Of a DNA stretch of 35,338 bases, positions 1-8,559 are shown piece after piece. The DNA comes from Clostridium sp. (GTDB taxonomy: Bacteria; Bacillota; Clostridia; Clostridiales; Clostridiaceae). The stretch is taken from positions 1 through 35,338 of the forward strand of contig JARKVD010000015.1 in NCBI GenBank assembly GCA_029851835.1. The letters run 5' to 3'. Position numbers and translations under genes: made by a program. The stretch's first letter is position 1. Each line of letters begins with the position of its first letter. The notes beneath the pieces were generated by a model. The model did no database searches. It worked only from the letters and a program-made list of their open reading frames with translations, and was not told the DNA's origin.

Positions 1-197
1 GGAAATTGATTTATCAGTGGCACTCCATTTATATAATAATTGTTACTTTCTACAGGTTCAATTATTTCTGTAGATGCGTTAATGAATTCATTTTTATTTT
101 CTTGTGGCAACGTGAATAAAGACAAAATTACACATGCAGCAAAAACTACATATGCTATATGTCTATTACCACTTTCAATTGTATTATCTATCTTCAT
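1..197 (-). CDS. Partial secreted/membrane protein, N-terminus only, possible C39-like peptidase
   Basis: This is the first 65 codons of a gene cut by the window edge. It starts at ATG 195-197 behind GAGGTGCGTG, a usable ribosome binding site. It is the next gene after fliN on the same strand, 26 bp away, so probably the end of the flagellar operon or a readthrough neighbour. The N-terminus has a short charged stretch and one hydrophobic segment (about residues 14-29, IAYVVFAACVILSLF), which fits a signal anchor. The last visible residues, NGVPLINQF, resemble the start of YvpB/C39-like cysteine peptidase domains, where this precedes a P-x-L-P-x-G-C-E motif. That motif would lie outside the window, so the peptidase idea is inference only. 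The reading frame, start and hydrophobic segment are seen directly. Confidence 0.6.
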   Translation of the reverse strand, partial: MKIDNTIESGNRHIAYVVFAACVILSLFTLPQENKNEFINASTEIIEPVESNNYYINGVPLINQF

Positions 198-223
198 CAC
201 GCACCTCAAACTATTTTAATAGC

Positions 224-487
224 TTATTTTAAAGTTTTAACCAAGTCTTCAGGCTCTAATACTTTTGTAATCTTAATTCCAAAGTTCTGCTGAGCAACAA
301 CAACTTGTCCATAAGCTATTTTCTTTTCATTTACTAAAATCTCAACCTCTTGATTATCTAAAGTATCCAGTTCTATTAAAGAACCTCTGCCTAGTTCTAA
401 AATTTCACTTAAAGCCATCTTAGTTCTTCCAAGAACTACAGTAATCTCTATTGGTATATCTAAAACCCTAGCTATTTTATCATTCAT
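224..487 (-). CDS. fliN: Flagellar motor switch protein FliN (SpoA domain only)
   Basis: FliN is a C-ring component that works with FliM and FliG to set the direction of rotation and to dock the export ATPase complex. The 87-residue protein is essentially one SpoA domain. It has the family pattern IPIEITVVLGRTKMALSEILEL, then an acidic-hydrophobic strand, NEKKIAYGQVV and GIKITKVL. It has no N-terminal CheC-like phosphatase domain, so it is FliN rather than the larger FliY of Bacillus. It starts 2 bp after the fliM stop, so the two are translationally linked. A second SpoA protein is encoded at 28385-28699. The family call is firm. Confidence 0.95.
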   Translation of the reverse strand: MNDKIARVLDIPIEITVVLGRTKMALSEILELGRGSLIELDTLDNQEVEILVNEKKIAYGQVVVAQQNFGIKITKVLEPEDLVKTLK

Positions 488-489
488 AA

Positions 490-1380
490 CTATCTCTCCT
501 TATCTATAATATCAGTTATCTCAACACCTTTTTTTATTCCTAATAATCCTACTTTAGCCTTATACACATCCGCATCACCAACACTTACAGTGATGTCATC
601 ATAAATTCTCTGGTCTAAAAGAATAACATCTCCAGACTCTAAGTTTAGTAAATCATTAATTCTTACTCTAGTTCCTCCCAGCTTTGCACAAATGTCAACA
701 TCAACATTCTTTGTAAAATCTAAAGCTTCTTTAGATAATAATTTCTCTCCATCTTCATCTAACTTATTTAAGCCCTTAATATTATTATTTACTAAATCCC
801 CAAGTACTGTCTCCATATTCTTATAAGGCATACAGAATCTAATTCTGCCAAGCACTTCTTTCTGTAAAGTCACATTAAGTGCTGCTTCAAATATAACATC
901 TTTATTCTTAAGTTTCTGATATTGAACTATATTTGTATATATATCAACTATTTTTATATTTTCGTAATGATAAGGCACATATACCCGTCTTAATAGACTT
1001 TCTGCTAGATACTTAAATAACTCTAAATCTATATTAGTAAGCTCTCTATCAATAGAGTCAATCTTCCCATTTCCCCCCAGAAGTGAATCAACTAAGCTAA
1101 GCACAACGTACTTATCGAAGAATAGAGTTAAGTTCTCTACTGAAGGATAGATCCTATATTCTATCACTACATTATTGCTGTTAACTTCTTCTATAAATTC
1201 CCCAAAGTTCGTCTGACTTGATTTTTCTAAGGCCATCCTAAAGCTATCACTTTTAGTCTCATAGCTTATCTGCATAATTGAAGTTTTGCAAAACTCTTCA
1301 GCCATAGCTACAAAATATCTAATGTTCTCTATGGAGAATTTTTCACTTTTTTTAAAGTCATATAATCTTATATCTTCCAT
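490..1380 (-). CDS. fliM: Flagellar motor switch protein FliM lacking the N-terminal CheY-binding peptide
   Basis: FliM is the middle C-ring protein linking FliG to FliN. The protein has 296 residues. The YDFKKSEKFS motif, which usually lies 30-50 residues in, is here at about residue 7. Next come the CheC-like middle domain with the FliG-contact loop LLGGNG (about residue 100) and a C-terminal SpoA domain (about 215-290, with LGGTRVRINDLLNLESGDVI). The usual opening peptide (L-S-Q-x-E-I-D-A-L-L) that binds phosphorylated CheY is missing. The start cannot be moved upstream: the flgG stop TAA lies in frame 15 bases before the ATG, with the AGAGGA binding site between. It lies in the operon between flgG and fliN. 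Identity is firm; the loss of the CheY peptide is seen in the sequence, its effect is inferred. Confidence 0.95.
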   Translation of the reverse strand: MEDIRLYDFKKSEKFSIENIRYFVAMAEEFCKTSIMQISYETKSDSFRMALEKSSQTNFGEFIEEVNSNNVVIEYRIYPSVENLTLFFDKYVVLSLVDSLLGGNGKIDSIDRELTNIDLELFKYLAESLLRRVYVPYHYENIKIVDIYTNIVQYQKLKNKDVIFEAALNVTLQKEVLGRIRFCMPYKNMETVLGDLVNNNIKGLNKLDEDGEKLLSKEALDFTKNVDVDICAKLGGTRVRINDLLNLESGDVILLDQRIYDDITVSVGDADVYKAKVGLLGIKKGVEITDIIDKER

Positions 1381-1395
1381 GCTATATCCTCTTTC

Positions 1396-2154
1396 TTACC
1401 TTGATTGTAGATTATTTATCATTGACCACATATCATCAGCAACAGTAATCCCTTTGCTATTTAATTGAAAAGCTCTTTGAACTGATATCAAATCAGTCAT
1501 TTCCTGCCCTAAATTCACATTAGACATCTCTGTATATCCTTGCATAATATTTGAGCCATTAACTACATTTAAGTCAGCCCCTTGCTTTGGCGCAAATAAG
1601 CCATCACCTATAGATAAGAAATCATTATCCCCTGTTGAATTATATAAATTTACTCTTCCTACCAATCTATCTCCTGCATAAACTTGTCCACTTTTATCAA
1701 TTGTAAAGTTTTCATTAGTTAATCCTGCAGTTGCATAACTATTATTGTAGAACTGTATGTCTAATACATTCCCTGCATCATCCACAATTTTGCCGCTAGA
1801 ATCAATAGTGAATTCTCCACTTCTTGTATATGCATATGTATTGTTAGGTCTTATAACTCTAAAAAGACCTTCACCATCTATTGCTAAGTCTGTTTTAAGT
1901 CCAGATTGCTTTAAACTTCCCTGCATAGTATTTCTTATTTCATTGCTAGTCCTTACCCCTGTTCCCATATCTGTATTAGGTTCATTCACAGGATAAGAAT
2001 CTCTATTTAAACTTTCTCTAACTAAGTCCTGAAATTCAACCTCTAATCTCTTATATCCAGTAGTATTTGCATTAACCATATTATTTGAAATTACATTTAT
2101 CTTATTTTGATTTGCACTCATTCCTGACTTACTTACATTGATTATTCCGTACAT
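1396..2154 (-). CDS. flgG: Flagellar distal rod protein FlgG
   Basis: The 252-residue protein is a rod/hook/basal-body family member. The N-terminal Flg_bb_rod motif is SGMSANQNKINVISNNMVNANTTGYKR. A central hook-domain strand reads TDLAIDGEGLFRV, and the C-terminal coiled-coil motif is QGYTEMSNVNLGQEMTDLI followed by SVQRAFQLNSKGI. The order flgF-flgG-fliM after fliA is the clostridial one, and the second rod gene is assigned as flgG. The EMSNVNL motif and the short internal domain suit distal rod FlgG. It is exported by the flagellar type III system without a cleaved signal peptide. Swapping the names of this gene and the one before it is possible, since both are close relatives. Confidence 0.88.
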   Translation of the reverse strand: MYGIINVSKSGMSANQNKINVISNNMVNANTTGYKRLEVEFQDLVRESLNRDSYPVNEPNTDMGTGVRTSNEIRNTMQGSLKQSGLKTDLAIDGEGLFRVIRPNNTYAYTRSGEFTIDSSGKIVDDAGNVLDIQFYNNSYATAGLTNENFTIDKSGQVYAGDRLVGRVNLYNSTGDNDFLSIGDGLFAPKQGADLNVVNGSNIMQGYTEMSNVNLGQEMTDLISVQRAFQLNSKGITVADDMWSMINNLQSR

Positions 2155-2165
2155 AGTCCTACCCC

Positions 2166-2939
2166 CTATCTAATAGATCCTATTTCATTTGCTATCTTAC
2201 TTAAAGTTGAGTCCATAATTTGAACCACCTTTTGATTTGCCTCAAATGCCCTCATATTTGACATCAAAGCTGAAGTTACATCTATAAGATCTACATTGGA
2301 GGTCTCTTTAACTCTATTCTGCACATTATAATTGCTGGCTGCTACTTCATTATTACCTTCAAATAAGTTTTCTCCTACCTTATTCAATGCATTATAATCT
2401 TGAAAGTCTACTATGTTAAATCTATAAGCCATTCTGGAATCAAGTAAAATATTATTTCTGTTATCCATAGATATTTTTTGATTTCCTACATATATTGGCT
2501 CTAAAGCATTTGTCTCCTGATTTACTCCAAGGACATTATCACCTGAAGTTGTTACTAAGTATCCCATGCTATTTACTTTAAATCCACCATCTCTTGTATA
2601 ACGTCTATTTCCATCTCTATCTTCAATAGTAAAAAAGCCTTTTCCGTTTATAGCAAAATCAGTATCACTATCTGTTGAAACTATAGTCCCTTGAGTGTAG
2701 TTAGTAACTGTTTCATCGATTCTAACCCCCGGATTTAAGCTTCCAAGTTCCTGTTTTTTACCTTGACCATTAATATATTTATCTCTATTACTCAATACAA
2801 TTTCATCAAAGCTTTTAGATACTAATGTTTCCGCTTTAAATCCTGTAGTATTTATATTAGCCATGTTATTTGTTATTACACTTTGGCTAGCTTGCAAATT
2901 TATCATGGCAGAAATTGATGAATACATTCCTCTTAACAT
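2166..2939 (-). CDS. flgF: Flagellar rod protein, FlgF/FlgG family
   Basis: This 257-residue protein belongs to the same rod family as its downstream neighbour. It begins MLRGMYSSISAMINLQASQ, followed by the Asn-rich motif NNMANINTTGFKAE. The middle holds TDFAINGKGFFTI and the end holds NVDLIDVTSALMSNMRAFEANQKV, the conserved C-terminal helix that packs in the rod core. It is probably the proximal-side FlgF (FlhO-like) subunit of the rod, assembled after FlgB and FlgC. It starts 10 bp after the fliA stop behind AAGGAGGCAAC, a strong binding site. Family membership is certain; calling it FlgF rather than a second FlgG rests on gene order. Confidence 0.82.
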   Translation of the reverse strand: MLRGMYSSISAMINLQASQSVITNNMANINTTGFKAETLVSKSFDEIVLSNRDKYINGQGKKQELGSLNPGVRIDETVTNYTQGTIVSTDSDTDFAINGKGFFTIEDRDGNRRYTRDGGFKVNSMGYLVTTSGDNVLGVNQETNALEPIYVGNQKISMDNRNNILLDSRMAYRFNIVDFQDYNALNKVGENLFEGNNEVAASNYNVQNRVKETSNVDLIDVTSALMSNMRAFEANQKVVQIMDSTLSKIANEIGSIR

Positions 2940-2949
2940 AGTTGCCTCC

Positions 2950-3666
2950 TTAAGCTATATTATAATTTAATTTATTCATTGCACTTCTTAAATTTATTAT
3001 TGCTCTACTATGAATCTGACACACTCTAGACTCTGATATCTCAAGAACCTTTCCAATCTCCTTTAATGTCATCTCTTCATAATAATATAAAGAAAGAACA
3101 AGCTTGTCCCTTTCTCTCAGCATATCAATGGCTTTTGATAACATTTCTACCTTCTCATCATCCTCAATCTTCTTGTCTGGCAGTGAACTTTCATCTGCCT
3201 TTATTGTATCTATAAGGGTTATGTCATTATTACCTTGAAATATGACTGTATCTAAGGATGTAGTAGTCATAATATGTATATTGGTTTCAATTTTCTGCAC
3301 TTCTGCAGTTGATACTTTCAAGTACTTTGATATCTCTAATTCCGTAGGTTCTCTAAATAAGTTGTTTTGGAGTTCTTTAACAGCATAATTGTACTTGTTT
3401 ATATTAGCCACATCATTTCTTGAAATAGGAGAACGTCTTCTTATTTCATCTATTATGAATGCTCTTATCTTCATTGATGCAAAGGTTGAAAACTTACAGT
3501 TTCTATCATCCTCATACTTGTTAGCGGCGTCTATTAAACCCATAGCCCCATAGCTAACTAAATCTTCATATTCAACCCCTATACCTTCTGTATAATATTT
3601 AGATGCTATATATCTTACCAAGTTCATATTGTCTAGTACTTTTTGCTCTTTATCAGCTTTATTCAA
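2950..3666 (-). CDS. fliA: Flagellar sigma factor SigD/FliA (sigma-28)
   Basis: This RNA polymerase sigma factor directs late flagellar genes. The 238-residue protein has region 2 (about residues 15-75: YASK-type start, EDLVSYGAMGLIDAANKYED, FSTFASMKIRAFIIDEIRR), region 3, and a region 4 helix-turn-helix near the end (EEMTLKEIGKVLEISESRV). The start is TTG, placed well behind GGGAGGTAATTAAG. A weak start may hold its level down. It lies directly after flhA; the usual flhF and flhG genes between them are missing. Its likely targets in this window are the two TAAA-N15-CCGATA promoters in front of flgM and flagellin. Its antagonist FlgM is encoded at 27854-28123. Confidence 0.95.
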   Translation of the reverse strand: MNKADKEQKVLDNMNLVRYIASKYYTEGIGVEYEDLVSYGAMGLIDAANKYEDDRNCKFSTFASMKIRAFIIDEIRRRSPISRNDVANINKYNYAVKELQNNLFREPTELEISKYLKVSTAEVQKIETNIHIMTTTSLDTVIFQGNNDITLIDTIKADESSLPDKKIEDDEKVEMLSKAIDMLRERDKLVLSLYYYEEMTLKEIGKVLEISESRVCQIHSRAIINLRSAMNKLNYNIA

Positions 3667-3682
3667 CTTAATTACCTCCCTA

Positions 3683-5743
3683 CTATATATTTACTACTGC
3701 ATGTGCTTTTATCTGGATATCGTTTGGTATTTCATTTAAAGATAATACCGCAATACTCGGGAATACCATCTCTACAAGTTTTTTAAATGGCGCCCTTATT
3801 TTTGGAGATACCAAAATTATTGGCCTATTGTTATAAAAATCAACATTTTCACTTATATCTTTTATGCTATTGAAGATTTTATTTGTATTATCTGGATCAA
3901 CTGCTGGATAAGTTCCATTGGCTGACTTTTGAAGATTATTTGCAATAAGTCTTTCCACTTCGCCTGATAGAGTTGCCACATTTATGTAATTACTATCATC
4001 CACAAGTTCTGAACAAATCCCCTTGCTTAAAGCCATTCTCACATACTCAGTAAGCAGCTCGATATCCTTAGTATTCACAGCATTATCAGCTAAAGTTTCA
4101 AGAATTGTTACTCTATCCTTAATTGCAACCTTCTCTCTAAGAAGATTTTGAAGCACCTTTTGAACTTCTCCTAAGGTCATTAAATCTGGTATAAGTTCTT
4201 CTACAACCACACTATATCGCTCTTTAGTTGCATCGATTATCTCCTTAACCTCTTCTCTACCCATTAGTTCATGAGCTTTATCTTTTATTATTTCTAATAG
4301 GTGTGTAACTAGTATTGTTGATGGATCTACAATTGTATATCCCCTTAATTCTGCTTCTTCAACCTTATCTTTGCTTATCCATACGGCTTCTAAGCCAAAA
4401 CTTGGTTCAATAGCCTTTATTCCTTCTATATCTAACCCTAACCCCATTGGATCCATACATAAAAGCATGGTTGGCATAAGGTCATAGGTTGTAACTCTAT
4501 TTCCTCTAATTTTGATACAGTATTGATTTGGATTTAACTGAAGATTGTCCCTTATTCTAATAGGTTGAACGATAATTCCCATATCGATTGCACACTGTCT
4601 TCTTATTGAAGAGATCCTTTGAAGTAAATCTCCACCATTACTTTCATCAGCTAATGGAATTAACCCATACCCAATTTCCACCTCTAAAGGTTCAACATTT
4701 AAAAGTTCTGATACATCTTCGATCTCATTGATAGCACCACTTTCTTCTACAGCTATCTCGTTATTTTCTAATACTTCCTCGGTTTCCTTTTTATCTTTAT
4801 TTAAAGTTAACCCAATTAATATACAGCCTGTACCAAGAGTGAAAAATGATAATTTAGGAAGTCCTGGCATTATACCTAGAATAAATAGAACTACACCTGT
4901 CATCATTATTGCCTTAGGAATAGATGTAAGCTGTTGCCCCGCCATACTGGCAAAGCTTTCATCACCATCACCATTAGCCTTAGTAACTAAAATACCTGCC
5001 GATGTGGAAATAAGAAGTGCTGGTATCTGGCTAACAAGGCCATCTCCGATGGTAAGCCTTATGAAGGTTTCAGCTGCCTCTCCAAAACTCATCTCAAACA
5101 TCATTACCCCAATTATCATTCCACCAATTATATTTATAAGTGTTACTATAATTCCTGCGATAGCATCTCCCTTTACAAACTTAGATGCACCATCCATAGA
5201 TCCATAAAAATCAGCTTCCTGCTGTAATTCTCTTCTTCTTTTCTTTGCAGTTCTCTCATCAATCATTCCTGCATTTAAATCTGCATCTATGCTCATTTGT
5301 TTTCCTGGCATAGCATCTAAAGTAAATCTAGCTGATACCTCAGAAACCCTTCCAGAACCATTTGTTATTACTACAAACTGAATAATTATAATTATGAGGA
5401 ATATAATTATTCCCACCACATAATTTCCTCTTACAACAAAGCTCCCAAAGGATTCAATTACACTACCAGCATAACCTTCTCCTAAAATAAGTCTTGTTGA
5501 TGAAATATTAAGACCTAATCTAAAAAGAGTTGTAATTAGTAATATTGTTGGAAATATTGATAGCTGTAGTATGTTAGTTGAAAAAAGTGTCATAAGCAAA
5601 ATTAGTACTGATAAGCTGATATTTAAAACTAATAAGATGTCTAGGATAAAAGGAGGTAACGGAATTATTATCATAAGTACTATTCCTATTACTCCAAAGC
5701 CCACAATTATGTCAAATCTATTCTTGATGCTTAACTTCTCCAT
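3683..5743 (-). CDS. flhA: Flagellar type III export gate protein FlhA
   Basis: FlhA forms the nonameric export gate and binds chaperone-substrate complexes through its cytoplasmic domain. The 686-residue protein has about eight membrane segments in the first 310 residues. The family signature lies in the loop around residues 140-210 (RFTLDAMPGKQMSIDADLNAG, DFYGSMDGASKFVKGDA). A linker and a large C-terminal cytoplasmic domain follow, ending in IKAHAVVNI. ATG 5741-5743 is preferred over a TTG two codons earlier, because AGGAG is 8 bases from the ATG but only 2 from the TTG. The gene starts 11 bp after the flhB stop. Length is normal for the family. Confidence 0.97.
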   Translation of the reverse strand: MEKLSIKNRFDIIVGFGVIGIVLMIIIPLPPFILDILLVLNISLSVLILLMTLFSTNILQLSIFPTILLITTLFRLGLNISSTRLILGEGYAGSVIESFGSFVVRGNYVVGIIIFLIIIIIQFVVITNGSGRVSEVSARFTLDAMPGKQMSIDADLNAGMIDERTAKKRRRELQQEADFYGSMDGASKFVKGDAIAGIIVTLINIIGGMIIGVMMFEMSFGEAAETFIRLTIGDGLVSQIPALLISTSAGILVTKANGDGDESFASMAGQQLTSIPKAIMMTGVVLFILGIMPGLPKLSFFTLGTGCILIGLTLNKDKKETEEVLENNEIAVEESGAINEIEDVSELLNVEPLEVEIGYGLIPLADESNGGDLLQRISSIRRQCAIDMGIIVQPIRIRDNLQLNPNQYCIKIRGNRVTTYDLMPTMLLCMDPMGLGLDIEGIKAIEPSFGLEAVWISKDKVEEAELRGYTIVDPSTILVTHLLEIIKDKAHELMGREEVKEIIDATKERYSVVVEELIPDLMTLGEVQKVLQNLLREKVAIKDRVTILETLADNAVNTKDIELLTEYVRMALSKGICSELVDDSNYINVATLSGEVERLIANNLQKSANGTYPAVDPDNTNKIFNSIKDISENVDFYNNRPIILVSPKIRAPFKKLVEMVFPSIAVLSLNEIPNDIQIKAHAVVNI

Positions 5744-5754
5744 TCTCAACTCTC

Positions 5755-6822
5755 CTAATAATTTTTCTTGTATCTATTTTTAATTTTATATACAGCAACT
5801 AATACTTGAGCTACTGCTTCATACATATCTGATGGAACCTCTTGATCAACATCAACCTCTTTATATATCAACCTTGCAAGTGGTCTATTTTCGATTATCG
5901 GTATATGATTTTCTTTAGCTATTTCTCTAATTTTCTTAGCTAAAACATCAGCTCCCTTTGCAATAACTACTGGTGCTGCATCAACTCCACTTTCATATTT
6001 GATTGCAATAGAAATGTGAGTTGGATTTGTGATTATCACTGTTGCCTCTTTCGCATTTTGAATCATTCTTTGACCTGACATCTGTCTTTGTTTCTGTCTA
6101 ATTTGAGATTTTACAAGAGGATCTCCCTCCATCTGTTTATATTCCTCTTTTACTTCTTGCTTACTCATCTTCATCTTCTGTTTATGAGAGTATATTTGAT
6201 AAGCAAAATCAAATACAGCTATTACTACCGCTATAAGTATTGCTACCATAAACAGCTTCTTTATTAAACCTATTACCGTATAAAATAAGTATGGAAAATA
6301 TACATTTCCGATTTTTAATATATCCATGTAATTACTTTTAACGAAGGAAAACCCTATATATCCTAAGGCAATTAATAAAACTGTATTTTTCATTAAATTG
6401 ACTAAAGCTCTTTGAGAAAACATATTTTTTAACCCTTCAATTGGGTTTATCTTTGAAAATTTAGGCTTTAGAGCTTCCTTGCTGAATAATAACCCTGTTT
6501 GTATAACATGAGACACAACCCCAAAAACCATTACTACAAGAGCTATCGGAAGAAATAATCTCACAAAGGCATAAATGCCATCTCTAAGCAATCCTCCCGC
6601 AAAACTCCCACTAAGTTCAGTGGTGAAGTCCATTTTTAGAAAAGACGCAATAAATAATTTAAGATACCTTATAGCACTATTAGCAAGCATAAAAATTGTA
6701 AATACCCCTGCCGCTAAGGTTAGGGCGTTTGAAACCTCCCTACTCTTAGCAACATTCCCCTTTTTCCGTTCATCTTGTTTTCTCTTGGGGGTGGGCTGCT
6801 CCGTCTTATCTGATGCTGACAC
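5755..6822 (-). CDS. flhB: Flagellar export switch protein FlhB
   Basis: FlhB switches export from rod/hook to filament substrates after cutting itself. The 355-residue protein opens with the typical SDKTEQPTPKRKQDERKKG, then has four membrane segments up to about residue 215. Its cytoplasmic domain holds the self-cleavage site NPTH in TVIITNPTHISIAIKY (about residue 267). The start is GTG behind GGGGAGAAAAAGA. In many clostridia FliR and FlhB are one fused protein; here they are two genes, with fliR ending at 6848. The partner in substrate switching is FliK (11815-12978). Confidence 0.96.
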   Translation of the reverse strand: MSASDKTEQPTPKRKQDERKKGNVAKSREVSNALTLAAGVFTIFMLANSAIRYLKLFIASFLKMDFTTELSGSFAGGLLRDGIYAFVRLFLPIALVVMVFGVVSHVIQTGLLFSKEALKPKFSKINPIEGLKNMFSQRALVNLMKNTVLLIALGYIGFSFVKSNYMDILKIGNVYFPYLFYTVIGLIKKLFMVAILIAVVIAVFDFAYQIYSHKQKMKMSKQEVKEEYKQMEGDPLVKSQIRQKQRQMSGQRMIQNAKEATVIITNPTHISIAIKYESGVDAAPVVIAKGADVLAKKIREIAKENHIPIIENRPLARLIYKEVDVDQEVPSDMYEAVAQVLVAVYKIKNRYKKNY

Positions 6823-6847
6823 TCTTTTTCTCCCCTAACATTAATTT

Positions 6848-7609
6848 CTACATCCAGTAACTTGTCAACAATTGAAGATTAAAGGTAAGACTTCCATCTA
6901 GGACATTCCCTAATCCTTTAAATATCTCCTGTATTTCATTAATTACAAATGGTAATGCCGCTATAATAAAAATAAGTCCTATCAGCATTTTCAAAGGCAT
7001 TCCTATTATCATTACGTTAAGTCCCGAAATACTTCTTGAAATTATTCCTGTAATTAAATCCGTTATAATAAGAATAAGAACTATTGGACTTGCTATCTTT
7101 ATCCCAATGATGAAATACTCCATGAATACCTTCATTATGTACCCCAAATTATTATCTATAATTGAATATCCTATTGGAATAAGCTCAAAGCTGTTTAGAA
7201 TTGAGTTGATTAGTACATGATGAGCATTTAGTCCAAAAAACACTATTAATCCAATGAAGTACATGAAATTCTCCATAATCGTTGCATTGGCATTAGTATT
7301 AGGGTCATAGGTACTAGACATAGACAGACCTATCTGATAATCTATTAAACTTCCAGCCATCTTTAAGGAATAGAAGCATAAATTCACTATATATCCCAAG
7401 ACTAAACCATTAACTGTTTCAAGAGTTGCAAATATCACAAGCTCATAGGTAGTTCCTGCTGTTATACTTACCTCAATATTGACACCTAACATGGCAGATA
7501 TAAAAAGTGAAAAACATATCTTAAATATTTTAGGTGTGCCGCTTGGGAAAATTACATTTGCCGCCATAAAGAAGGCCGCTATTCTAAAAAATACAAACAA
7601 CATATTCAT
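6848..7609 (-). CDS. fliR: Flagellar export gate protein FliR
   Basis: FliR is a membrane component of the export channel, built with FliP and FliQ. The 253-residue protein is very hydrophobic with about six membrane segments. The family strand SLIDYQIGLSMSSTYDP is near residue 95 and the C-terminal region has NVMIIGMPLKMLIGL. Its ATG overlaps the fliQ stop by one base (TAATG), a translational coupling. A second ATG two codons later is also possible. It is not fused to FlhB, unlike in many clostridia. Normal FliR length is about 250-260, so the gene is complete. Confidence 0.95.
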   Translation of the reverse strand: MNMLFVFFRIAAFFMAANVIFPSGTPKIFKICFSLFISAMLGVNIEVSITAGTTYELVIFATLETVNGLVLGYIVNLCFYSLKMAGSLIDYQIGLSMSSTYDPNTNANATIMENFMYFIGLIVFFGLNAHHVLINSILNSFELIPIGYSIIDNNLGYIMKVFMEYFIIGIKIASPIVLILIITDLITGIISRSISGLNVMIIGMPLKMLIGLIFIIAALPFVINEIQEIFKGLGNVLDGSLTFNLQLLTSYWM

Positions 7610-7878
7610 TACCTTGTTATGGTGCTTATCATGCTAAATAACTCAGTTGTTAGTAAAACTAACTTGTCTAGCATCCAAGGTCCCAAAATCACCATTACTA
7701 ATATTATTGTTATAAGCTTTGGTACAAAAGTTAGTGTTTGCTCTTGAATCTGAGTTGTAGCTTGAAAAATGCTTATTATAAGTCCAACTATCAACGATAT
7801 CATTAAAATTGGTCCTGCCACCATAATGCCTGCCATTAAAGCTTTTTTTACAATTGTCATTATCATCATTTCGCTCAT
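7609..7878 (-). CDS. fliQ: Flagellar export gate protein FliQ
   Basis: FliQ is a small channel subunit. The 89-residue protein has two membrane helices (about 15-38 and 50-75) with the conserved GLIISIFQATTQIQEQTLTFVPK between them, which is diagnostic for FliQ/SctS. The start ATG follows GGAGAACAAGCT. Eleven bases separate it from fliP, and its stop overlaps the fliR start. Together fliP-fliQ-fliR form the helical export gate in the centre of the MS ring. Confidence 0.96.
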   Translation of the reverse strand: MSEMMIMTIVKKALMAGIMVAGPILMISLIVGLIISIFQATTQIQEQTLTFVPKLITIILVMVILGPWMLDKLVLLTTELFSMISTITR

Positions 7879-7889
7879 AGCTTGTTCTC

Positions 7890-8558
7890 CTATCCCACAA
7901 AGCTTTCAATTAGAGATTTAACTAACAGGTTCCATCCATCAACCATTACAAATAGTAGCAGCTTGAATGGTAGTGATATCATCGCTGGCGGAAGCATAAA
8001 CATTCCCATAGACATCAATGTACTTGATACAATTAAATCAATAACCAAGAAGGGCACATATATTATAAATCCTATTTGAAATGCAGTTTTCAATTCACTT
8101 ATTGCAAAAGCTGGAACAATTATATTCAATGGTAGTTCTTCTTTAGCCATATTTTCAGCATCTATATTTGAATTTGATACAAATAGCTCTAAATCTTCCT
8201 TTCTCGTATGCTTTAATAAGAATTCTGATATAGGCTTCTTCAATTGTTCATAAGCTTCTTCATCGCTTATTTCTTCATTCATATATGGCTGAATTGCATT
8301 TTTATTAATATCATCTATAACGGGGCTCATTATAAATATAGTCATACAAAGAGCTAATCCAATCAAAATTTGATTTGGAATAGTCTGCTGAGCCCCTAAA
8401 GCTGACTTAATAAATGAAAAGGTAATTATTATTCTTACGAAGCTTGTCATCATTATTACTACTGTTGGCAAGAACATAAGAAATGTCATGAAAAAAGCTA
8501 TCTGCATGCTTGGGGTTAATCCTGAATTATTAGCTAAAATTTCCTTTAGTATGTCCAT
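7890..8558 (-). CDS. fliP: Flagellar export gate protein FliP
   Basis: FliP pentamers form the core of the export channel. The 222-residue protein carries the two family signatures: TSFVRIIITFSFIKSALGAQQ (about 42-62) and a C-terminal membrane pair with LPPAMISLPFKLLLFVMVDGWNL. A soluble stretch of about 70 residues separates the helix pairs. Many FliP proteins are near 250 residues with a cleaved signal peptide. This one begins MDILKEILANN and has no signal peptide, as in injectisome SctR. It starts one base after the fliO stop. Confidence 0.96.
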   Translation of the reverse strand: MDILKEILANNSGLTPSMQIAFFMTFLMFLPTVVIMMTSFVRIIITFSFIKSALGAQQTIPNQILIGLALCMTIFIMSPVIDDINKNAIQPYMNEEISDEEAYEQLKKPISEFLLKHTRKEDLELFVSNSNIDAENMAKEELPLNIIVPAFAISELKTAFQIGFIIYVPFLVIDLIVSSTLMSMGMFMLPPAMISLPFKLLLFVMVDGWNLLVKSLIESFVG

Positions 8559-8559
8559 C

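Noticed and set aside
7643..7909. Minus-strand frame overlapping fliQ in another phase
   Set aside because: fliQ fills the region with diagnostic motifs; the alternative product is Asn/Ser-rich with no membrane segments.
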